A stretch of DNA of 5,523 nucleotides from NCBI GenBank assembly GCA_027357125.1, contig DAHVVW010000165.1, positions 1-5,523 of the forward strand. The letters run 5' to 3'. The first letter of the stretch is position 1. Every line of letters starts with the position of its first letter. Source of the stretch: Clostridiales bacterium (GTDB taxonomy: Bacteria > Bacillota > Desulfitobacteriia > Desulfitobacteriales > Desulfitobacteriaceae). The notes under the pieces are model-generated. The model was not told the DNA's origin. It saw nothing but the letters and a program-made list of their open reading frames with translations, and made no database searches. The translations under genes were made by a program, and so were the position numbers. Below are positions 1 through 5,523 of the stretch, one piece after another.

Positions 1-42
1 ATCATTGCACCTGAACTCGTCTTGGTGCCAAAATGAGCTGCT

Positions 43-820
43 TCAGTAATCGCTGCGTATTATCCTCTTCTCCCTTAAATCTCGTAGTTCTTCATTATTG
101 ATCCCTAAAAGCTCACGAAGAACAGAGCCGGTATGCTGACCGAGCAAAGGAGGAGGACTGAATTCTGTTTCCGGCATGGCAGAGAGCTTAATGGGATTGC
201 CGGTTGCTTGCATTAGACCTACCACTGGATGATCCATCTCTACGACCATATTCCGGTGGCGAACCTGGACATTTTCCAGGGCATCCCCAATGGAATTGAT
301 CGGGGCGACCGGTACTCCGCGAGCTTCAAAGGTTTCGACCCAATGTTTAGTCGAATCTCCCCTGAGGATATCACTCACGATCTTTACCACTTCCTGTTTG
401 TTTGCTACTCTCTGTTCCAAAGTGGCAAATTGGACCATCCGGTCCAAAGCTGGTGATGGAACAGGTGATAATACGGGGATTAACCTCTTTTAAAGTAGGA
501 TAGTCGATTTTTAGACGAGCGGTTACTCCCGGACGGAAATTATCGAATACTACATCCGCCTGACGCACTAAACGATAGAAAATTTCCCGTCCTTCCTTTG
601 TCTTAAGATTTATCGCAACGCTTTGTTTATTGCGGTTAATGCTTAAAAAATAGGTGCTTTCCCCTCTAATATAGGGTGGAATGGTACGTGTCTCATCCCC
701 CTCAAGCGGTTCAATTTTAATGATATAAGCGCCCAAATCTGCCAAAATCATGGAAGCATAGGGACCGGCCAGGCGTTGGGTTAGGTCAATAATTGTTATT
801 CCTTGAAGAGCCTTGCTCAT
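43..820 (-). pseudogene. Family III CoA-transferase (CaiB/BaiF) remnant, internal deletion plus frameshift
   Basis: Family III CoA-transferases move CoA between carboxylic acids through an aspartyl thioester. Residues 1-130 of the first frame (431-820) are a normal family N-terminus: IIDLTQRLAGPYASMILADLG (split here as IIDLTQRLAGPY and ASMILADLG), IKIEPLEGD, INRNKQSVAINLKT, NFRPGV, and SFGPDGP. After SFGPDGP the frame turns to non-family sequence and stops at 371. The family C-terminus resumes at once in another frame, from about 429: FATLEQRVANKQEVV, FEARGVPVAPINS, HPVVG, and LLGQHT, ending at a TGA at 43. Members are about 400 residues; here about 130 plus 128 remain, so roughly 140 central codons are missing. 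That segment holds the catalytic Asp (Asp169 in Oxalobacter formyl-CoA transferase), so neither piece should be active. The substrate cannot be told. No ribosome binding site is seen before the ATG at 820. Base composition is clearly more A/T-rich than in carAB, so it may have a different origin. A sequencing or assembly error could cause a frameshift, but it is less likely to remove 400 bases. Confidence 0.85.
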
Positions 821-903
821 GTGTTCTTAGCAAAGCCAGGATAACGATAAACAGGATGATATAATGCACCCATTCATGGTCTCTGCAGCACTTATTCGTG
901 TGC
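821..903. other. Gap between carB and the CoA-transferase remnant
   Basis: This 83-base gap has no hairpin followed by a T-run, so I see no intrinsic terminator for the car operon. The only short stem is GCAC/GTGC right after the carB stop, too weak to call. There is no Shine-Dalgarno sequence in front of the ATG at 820 and no convincing -35/-10 pair. Transcription from carB may simply run into the pseudogene. Confidence 0.5.
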
Positions 904-3900
904 CTACCTTGCCGCCACCGGATGAATCAAGCTCAGATACTCCTGCAGAGACAGCGTATGGGGCTGGGTGTTGCTGCGGATTTCCTGGAGTGCGCGCACA
1001 ACCGCGCGCGCGGTATCCATCGAAGTCAGGCAGGGTACGCGGTGTTCCGCAGCCAAGCGGCGTAGGAGGTAGCCGGTGCGCTCTTCCGGTTTCCCTTTAG
1101 CCGGGGTACTCAGAATAAAGGAAAATTCCCGGCGGCGCACAGCCTGCTGCAGCTTTTCGCTGCCTTCCCCCACTTCCTCCACTTCCTCCACTTGCACGCC
1201 GCAGAGAGCAAGGGCTTTGGCTGTATCTCCCGCGGCTTTAACCCCGAATCCCAGGTTCGCGAGCTGGCGGGTAAGGGTCATGGCTTCCGGGCGGTCTTTT
1301 TCCGCTACCGTAACCAGAATATCCCCATAGTCAGGCAGAGGCACATTGGAGGCTGCGAAAGCCTTGGCCAGGGCGTGCCCGAACTGGATATCCATCCCTA
1401 ACACTTCCCCGGTCGATTTCATCTCCGGCCCCAAAGACGTTTCGACCTTGGTCAACTTTTCGAAGGAAAAGACCGGGGCTTTAACGACCACAAACGGCAC
1501 TTCCGGAGCCAGCCCGTGTTTATAACCAAGGTCTTTCAGTTTCTTGCCCAGAGCCACTTGCACGGCCAGACTGACAAGCGGGATTCCGGTCACTTTTGAC
1601 AGGATGGGCACCGTACGGCTGGCACGCGGGTTAACTTCCAGGACATAAACTTTGCCCTGGACGACGACAAACTGGATATTCAGGAGTCCGCGCACGCCAA
1701 TCCCTTCGGCAATGCGGCAAGTGTAATCCTCAATCTGCATCAGCTCATTTGGCGTCAGGCTTTGCGGCGGATATACCGCAAAACTGTCCCCTGAATGGAC
1801 CCCGGCGCGCTCAATGTGCTCCATAATCCCTGGAATCACGGTAATTTCGCCGTCCGCGACCGCGTCCACCTCAACTTCTTTTCCCTCCAAATACTTATCA
1901 ACCAGGATCGGGTGTTCCGGGGAGAGATTAATGGCTCGGCGCAGGTACTCTTCCAATTCTTCCACACGCTCTACCACTTCCATTGCCCGCCCGCCGATCA
2001 CATACGAAGGACGGACTAAAACCGGAAAACCCAGGTCGGCGGCAATCTCTCTTGCCTGATCCACGGAAATGGCAGCGCGCCCCTCGGATTGCGGAATCCC
2101 CAAACGAATCAAAAGCCGAGCAAAACGCTCCCGGTCTTCCGCGATGTCAATAGCGTCCACCGAAGTCCCGAAAATGCGTACCCCGGCACGGCTTAAGGGA
2201 CCGGCGAGATTGATCGCGGTCTGTCCGCCGAACTGGACCAAGACTCCGTCAGCCTGTTCCTTGTTGACCACATGGAGCACGTCTTCCGTGGTCAGGGGCT
2301 CAAAATAGAGTTTATCCCCGGTGTCAAAGTCCGTCGAAACCGTCTCGGGGTTGTTGTTAATCATTATGGATTCGACTCCGGCCTCCTGTAAAGCCCAGAG
2401 CGCGTGCACGGAACAGTAGTCGAATTCGATTCCCTGTCCGATCCGGATCGGGCCTGAGCCTAAGACGACCACTTTCGGACCTGTATGCACTTCGACCTCG
2501 TCTTCCTCTTCATAGCTTGAATAATAGTAAGGAGTAGAGGATGCAAACTCTGCGGCACAAGTGTCTACCGTCTTATACACAGGTACAATGCCCAGGGCAA
2601 AGCGCTCCGCGCGTATCTCTCCTTCTTTGTGTCCGGTCAGGCGGGCAACGGCCAGGTCTGAGAATCCCTGGGTTTTAGCCAAGCGGAGAAGTTCAGGAGT
2701 GAGCGGACCCTGTTGCAAACGACGTTCCAGACTGACAAGGTCTCTAATCTTATTCAGGAAAAAAGGGTCAATACAGGTCAAGTTCTCCACCTCAGCGATG
2801 GTCCAATCCCGGCGGAAAGCCTCAGCAACAGCAAAGAAGCGCTCGTGGTCAGCCTTGGCCAGCTTGTCTTCAATCTCGATCTCCGTCCAACGCCCGGAAT
2901 CCGCGATCCGTAAACCAACCGTTCCAACCTCCAGCGAACGGGCAGCCTTAAGCAAAGCCGCTTCCAATGTTCTCTCCAAAGCCATCACTTCCCCGGTGGC
3001 CTTCATCTGCGTGCCCAGGCGGTTGTCGGCTGCCGGGAACTTGTCGAAAGGCCAGCGCGGGAACTTCACCACAACATAGTCCAAAGCCGGTTCAAAACAG
3101 GCACTGGTGTGCCCGGTAACCGGATTCGTCAGTTCCGGCAAAGTAAAGCCTACCGCCAGCAAAGCTGCCATCTTGGCAATAGGATAACCGGTGGCTTTTG
3201 AGGCCAGGGCGCTTGAGCGGCTAACCCGGGGATTCACTTCAATGACCACATATTCCCGGCTCTTGGGGTTTAAGGCGTATTGCACATTGCAGCCCCCGTT
3301 CACCCCTAAAGTGCGGATAATCTTGAGGGACGCGGCCCTAAGCATTTGGTACTCGACATCGCTCAAGGTCTGAGAAGGCGCGACGACGATGCTGTCCCCG
3401 GTGTGAATCCCTACCGGGTCGATGTTTTCCATGTTGCACACCGTAATGCAGTTGTCGGCAGCATCACGCATGACTTCGTATTCGATTTCTTTCCAGCCGG
3501 CCACACTCCGTTCGAGCAAGCACTGCCCGATCGGACTGGCCTGCAGCCCGCGTGCCAGAATCTCGTGCAGCTGCTTCTCATTCTTGACGATGCCGCCGCC
3601 TGTCCCCCCCAGGGTATAAGCAGGGCGCACAATAACGGGAAACCCATAACTGAGCGCAAAAGCGTCCCCTTCATCCAAGCTGGTGACAATCGCGCTCTCA
3701 GCTACTGGTTCCCCGATAGTAAGCATCGTCTCTTTGAAAGCCTCCCGGTCTTCCGCCTTGTAAATCGTCTCGGCATCACACCCGATCAGGTCGACACCGT
3801 AACGGGCAAGAATCCCCTGTTTCTCCAACTCCATCGCCAAGTTAAGCCCGGTCTGCCCACCCAGAGTGGGAAGCAACGCATGCGGCTTTTCTTTGGCAAT

Positions 3901-4131
3901 AATCACGTCCAGCCTTTCCGGAAGCAACGGCTCCAGGTAAATCCTATCCGCCATTTGACTGTCCGTCATAATGGTGGCCGGGTTGCTGTTGACCAGGACT
4001 ACTTCAAGACCAACCTCGCGCAGTGCTTTACACGCCTGAGTTCCGGCGTAATCAAACTCTGCTGCCTGTCCGATGACAATCGGCCCTGAGCCGATCACCA
4101 TGATTTTCTTCCACGCCGGATTAAGAGGCAT
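904..4131 (-). CDS. carB: Carbamoyl-phosphate synthase large subunit
   Basis: CarB makes carbamoyl phosphate from bicarbonate, ammonia supplied by CarA, and two ATP. It has 1075 residues, full length for the family (E. coli about 1073). Domains by comparison with E. coli: carboxyphosphate ATP-grasp half 1-401 ([18 protein letters not shown] at 13-30, Arg129, Arg169, Glu215, EVNPRVSRS at 298-306); oligomerisation domain 402-548; carbamoyl-phosphate ATP-grasp half 549-932 ([17 protein letters not shown] at 557-573, Arg667, Arg707, EVNPRASRT at 832-840); MGS-like allosteric domain 933-1075. The two halves are the known internal duplication. Glu774 and Asp782 match E. coli ornithine-site Glu783 and Asp791. 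In the E. coli UMP/IMP pocket most positions differ (Thr974 to Ala967, Lys993 to Glu986, Asn1015 to Ser1008, Thr1017 to Pro1010), so feedback may be altered; this is inference. It starts at ATG with a strong Shine-Dalgarno site, overlaps carA by 11 bases, and stops at TAG. Confidence 0.98.
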   Translation of the reverse strand: MPLNPAWKKIMVIGSGPIVIGQAAEFDYAGTQACKALREVGLEVVLVNSNPATIMTDSQMADRIYLEPLLPERLDVIIAKEKPHALLPTLGGQTGLNLAMELEKQGILARYGVDLIGCDAETIYKAEDREAFKETMLTIGEPVAESAIVTSLDEGDAFALSYGFPVIVRPAYTLGGTGGGIVKNEKQLHEILARGLQASPIGQCLLERSVAGWKEIEYEVMRDAADNCITVCNMENIDPVGIHTGDSIVVAPSQTLSDVEYQMLRAASLKIIRTLGVNGGCNVQYALNPKSREYVVIEVNPRVSRSSALASKATGYPIAKMAALLAVGFTLPELTNPVTGHTSACFEPALDYVVVKFPRWPFDKFPAADNRLGTQMKATGEVMALERTLEAALLKAARSLEVGTVGLRIADSGRWTEIEIEDKLAKADHERFFAVAEAFRRDWTIAEVENLTCIDPFFLNKIRDLVSLERRLQQGPLTPELLRLAKTQGFSDLAVARLTGHKEGEIRAERFALGIVPVYKTVDTCAAEFASSTPYYYSSYEEEDEVEVHTGPKVVVLGSGPIRIGQGIEFDYCSVHALWALQEAGVESIMINNNPETVSTDFDTGDKLYFEPLTTEDVLHVVNKEQADGVLVQFGGQTAINLAGPLSRAGVRIFGTSVDAIDIAEDRERFARLLIRLGIPQSEGRAAISVDQAREIAADLGFPVLVRPSYVIGGRAMEVVERVEELEEYLRRAINLSPEHPILVDKYLEGKEVEVDAVADGEITVIPGIMEHIERAGVHSGDSFAVYPPQSLTPNELMQIEDYTCRIAEGIGVRGLLNIQFVVVQGKVYVLEVNPRASRTVPILSKVTGIPLVSLAVQVALGKKLKDLGYKHGLAPEVPFVVVKAPVFSFEKLTKVETSLGPEMKSTGEVLGMDIQFGHALAKAFAASNVPLPDYGDILVTVAEKDRPEAMTLTRQLANLGFGVKAAGDTAKALALCGVQVEEVEEVGEGSEKLQQAVRRREFSFILSTPAKGKPEERTGYLLRRLAAEHRVPCLTSMDTARAVVRALQEIRSNTQPHTLSLQEYLSLIHPVAAR

Positions 4132-5362
4132 GCTTGCCCCTCCTTTCGCTCATCAACTGAGCAAACTCGTCAAAAAGGTAGAGGGAATCATTCGGTCCGG
4201 GCCCGGCTTCCGGATGATACTGCACGGAAAAAACGGGCAGTTCCCGGTGCGCCACCCCTTCCACCGTCTGATCGTTCAAGTTGCGGTGCGTCACGATGAG
4301 CGGGGTATTTCCCAAACTCTCAGTCGCCACCGCATACCCATGATTTTGCGAAGTAATAGTGACTTTAGCGGTACGCATATCCTGCACCGGCTGGTTCCCG
4401 CCCCTGTGCCCAAACTTTAACTTATAGGTGTCCCCTCCCACGGCCAGGGTTAAAAGCTGGTGCCCCAGGCAAATTCCGAAAACAGGGCGTTCTCCGATTA
4501 ACTCCCTGATGGTTTCGATCCCTGCTGTAACTACCTTGGGGTCGCCAGGGCCATTTGAAAGGAAAATTCCATCCGGATTAAGGGCTAAGATTTCATCAAC
4601 CGAGGTATTGTAAGGCACAACCGTTAAGCGGAAGCCTTTCTCCCGCATCGCACGCAAGATGTTCCCCTTTATCCCGAAATCCATTACTACGACGTGATAC
4701 GGCTCGCCCGTAGTGCCAAGCACTATCTGTTCCGCTTTATTTTCCGTTTCAGCACTTTTCTCCCTAATTGACTCTTCGTTCGACTCAGCGCTCCCTGACT
4801 GTGGAGCGTTTCCTCCGGGCAGCGCCGTCCCGGCTGTTCCACCTTGCTCAGCCAACGGCAGGGGCTCTAATTTATACTTTTCTTTGGTACTTACCTGTGC
4901 AACTACATCCTGGGGCACTTCCCAGGACTGTAGTTTCTTCACCAATCCGGACAGGTTCTCCAAGTCAGTAGTAATCACGCCTTTCAAGACCCCGTGTTCA
5001 CGGATCAAGCGCGTAAGCGCCCGGGTGTCGATCCCTTTAATTCCGACCACCCCGGTTTGTGCAAAAGTCCGGGAAAGGTTTATTTTCATTTGCCAGTGAT
5101 TCGGGTCGCGTGCAGCTTCTTTAACAATAAACCCCTGCACCTGGATTTTCGCAGATTGGTTGTCCGCCTGATTCACTCCGTAGTTGCCAATCAGCGGGTA
5201 AGTCATACACACAATTTGGCCCGCGTATGAGGGATCAGTTAGCACCTCTTGGTAGCCTGTCATCCCCGTGTTAAAAACAACTTCTCCCCAGGTTTCCCCA
5301 CTGGCACCAAAGGATTCGCCCATGAATATTTTGCCTGTTTCCAAGACCAATGCTGCTTGCAT
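4121..5362 (-). CDS. carA: Carbamoyl-phosphate synthase small (glutaminase) subunit
   Basis: This subunit hydrolyses glutamine and passes ammonia through a tunnel to CarB. The protein has 413 residues. Residues 1-155 are the CPSase small-chain domain ([20 protein letters not shown] at 32-51, and [18 protein letters not shown] at 107-124). Residues 222-402 are a class I glutamine amidotransferase domain with the oxyanion region LSNGPGDP (268-275), nucleophile Cys298 in GICLGHQ, and His383/Glu385 in QYHPE, so the catalytic triad is complete. The family is usually about 360-380 residues. The excess is a Gly/Ala/Ser/Glu-rich linker at about residues 168-219 (4706-4861), between the two domains. 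The start at 5362 is chosen for its Shine-Dalgarno site and the canonical N-terminus. The gene overlaps carB by 11 bases, which implies one transcript and coupled translation. The neighbour argD suggests control with arginine synthesis. The assignment is secure. Confidence 0.97.
   Translation of the reverse strand: MQAALVLETGKIFMGESFGASGETWGEVVFNTGMTGYQEVLTDPSYAGQIVCMTYPLIGNYGVNQADNQSAKIQVQGFIVKEAARDPNHWQMKINLSRTFAQTGVVGIKGIDTRALTRLIREHGVLKGVITTDLENLSGLVKKLQSWEVPQDVVAQVSTKEKYKLEPLPLAEQGGTAGTALPGGNAPQSGSAESNEESIREKSAETENKAEQIVLGTTGEPYHVVVMDFGIKGNILRAMREKGFRLTVVPYNTSVDEILALNPDGIFLSNGPGDPKVVTAGIETIRELIGERPVFGICLGHQLLTLAVGGDTYKLKFGHRGGNQPVQDMRTAKVTITSQNHGYAVATESLGNTPLIVTHRNLNDQTVEGVAHRELPVFSVQYHPEAGPGPNDSLYLFDEFAQLMSERRGKHAS
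4138..4146 (-). promoter_or_regulatory. Ribosome binding site of carB, inside the end of carA
   Basis: The minus strand reads AAAGGAGGG, six bases before the carB ATG (4129-4131). It lies within the last codons of carA. carA terminates 11 bases into carB, so ribosomes finishing carA can re-initiate directly. This layout supports translational coupling and matched amounts of the two subunits. Confidence 0.8.
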
Positions 5363-5372
5363 TATTATGAGT

Positions 5373-5382
5373 CTCCCTCCCC
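5373..5382 (-). promoter_or_regulatory. Ribosome binding site of carA
   Basis: The minus strand reads GGGGAGGGAG, ending 10 bases before the ATG at 5362. This strong purine-rich site decides the start. The open frame continues upstream to a GTG at 5431, but the extra 23 residues do not resemble CarA, whereas the protein from 5362 begins [10 protein letters not shown], the usual CarA N-terminus. Confidence 0.8.
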
Positions 5383-5383
5383 G

Positions 5384-5419
5384 TGCATTTTCCAACTTTC
5401 TTGTTGTGATTAAAATGCA
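5384..5419 (-). repeat. Nested inverted repeat in the argD-carA gap
   Basis: On the minus strand TGCATTTT (5412-5419) is matched by a perfect inverted copy AAAATGCA (5384-5391) across a 20-base spacer. Inside the spacer CAAC and GTTG form a second 4-base stem around AAGAAA. The structure ends just upstream of the carA ribosome binding site. It could be a weak mRNA hairpin, or two inverted half-sites for a dimeric repressor. It is not a classical terminator, because the stems are A/T-rich and no T-run follows. Confidence 0.5.
5406..5419 (-). promoter_or_regulatory. Possible ARG box (ArgR/AhrC operator) upstream of carA
   Basis: The minus strand reads TGCATTTTAATCAC. Against the 14-base ARG-box consensus TGNATWWWWATNCA it matches 10 of the 12 constrained positions and fails only at the last two. 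ArgR/AhrC proteins bind such boxes when arginine is abundant, and a site here, between probable argD and carA, would make biological sense. A second TGCATTTT half-site lies inverted 20 bases away. The A/T-rich consensus is easy to match by chance, and I found no convincing -35/-10 pair with normal spacing in the gap, so this is tentative. Confidence 0.35.
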
Positions 5420-5445
5420 TCCTTGGTTCACGGCCTTGTCACTAG

Positions 5446-5523
5446 TTATCCCCTATAAACTTGCATCAACACTTCATCTAAGATCACCAGGGCCTGGTCA
5501 ATCTCCTCTGTGCCGGCAATCAG
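5446..5523 (-). CDS. argD: C-terminal end of probable acetylornithine aminotransferase (partial, 5' end outside window)
   Basis: The only open minus-strand frame entering the window at this edge gives 25 residues, LIAGTEEIDQALVILDEVL followed by MQVYRG and a TAA stop. The pattern of a hydrophobic PLI-like strand, then T-E-E-I-D-x-A and I-L-D-E-V-L, matches the last helix of class III PLP-dependent aminotransferases of the ArgD type. ArgD converts N-acetylglutamate semialdehyde to N-acetylornithine in the cytoplasm. The other two minus frames hit stops within 24 bases. Its position 83 bases upstream of carA, in the same direction, fits the argC-J-B-D-carA-carB order known from Clostridia. The PLP lysine and the main domain lie outside the window, so another class III aminotransferase (for example a GabT-like one) cannot be excluded from the sequence alone. 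The ArgD call rests partly on context. Confidence 0.6.
   Translation of the reverse strand: MIAGTEEIDQALVILDEVLMQVYRG

Noticed and set aside
7..28. Hairpin GCACC/GGTGC after the pseudogene stop as a terminator
   Set aside because: The stem is only 5 bases with a 12-base loop, and no T-run follows on the minus strand.
371..447. The two CoA-transferase frames as two separate overlapping genes
   Set aside because: Together they are the N- and C-terminal parts of one known family with the middle missing. The second has only a TTG start and no ribosome binding site.
2561..3079. A 172-codon plus-strand open frame rich in Arg, Ser and Lys
   Set aside because: It is antisense to carB, and its skewed composition is typical of a shadow frame.
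3346..4089. A 247-codon open frame on the plus strand
   Set aside because: It lies fully inside carB on the opposite strand, resembles no family I know, and has no convincing start. It is a shadow of the high-G+C carB codons.
5363..5431. A 23-residue N-terminal extension of CarA from a GTG at 5431
   Set aside because: The extension is not like CarA and covers the inverted repeat and the Shine-Dalgarno site. The start at 5362 has correct spacing and the family N-terminus.
5409..5442. GTGACA and TTTAAT as a promoter for carA (minus strand)
   Set aside because: Each box matches 5 of 6 bases, but the spacer is 22 bases, too long for a normal sigma-70/sigma-A promoter.
1..5523. CRISPR arrays, tRNA or rRNA genes, insertion sequences
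   Set aside because: I found no spaced direct repeats, cloverleaf-like sequence, rRNA signature, transposase frame or terminal repeats. The window is nearly filled by the listed genes.

Overview
The window reads entirely on the minus strand. In transcription order (high to low coordinates) it holds the last 25 codons of what is probably argD (acetylornithine aminotransferase), then complete carA and carB (small and large subunits of carbamoyl-phosphate synthetase), then a broken family III CoA-transferase (CaiB/BaiF) gene. The strong purine-rich ribosome binding sites, the protein signatures and the arg-car gene order suggest a Firmicute of the class Clostridia (Peptococcaceae-like). The sequence alone does not fix a genus.

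Layout: 5446-5523 is the argD 3' end. 5363-5445 is an 83-base gap with a nested inverted repeat, a possible arginine-repressor box and the carA ribosome binding site. 4121-5362 is carA. 904-4131 is carB, which overlaps carA by 11 bases. 821-903 is a gap with no convincing terminator, promoter or ribosome binding site. 43-820 is the CoA-transferase pseudogene. In 1-42 I see nothing I can support.

How it works together: CarA releases ammonia from glutamine. CarB uses it with bicarbonate and two ATP to make carbamoyl phosphate, which feeds both arginine (via ornithine) and pyrimidine synthesis. The neighbour ArgD and the possible ARG box point to control with the arginine pathway. CarB keeps the residues equivalent to the E. 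coli ornithine site, but most residues equivalent to the E. coli UMP/IMP pocket are changed. CarA carries an unusually long low-complexity linker.

Base composition drops after carB: sampled 60-base lines are about 55-62% G+C in carA/carB but about 32-48% in the CoA-transferase remnant. That gene has lost roughly 140 central codons, including the region with the catalytic aspartate, and its two ends are now in different frames. I see no undescribed system here. The window is mostly a conserved metabolic operon with a few specific oddities.
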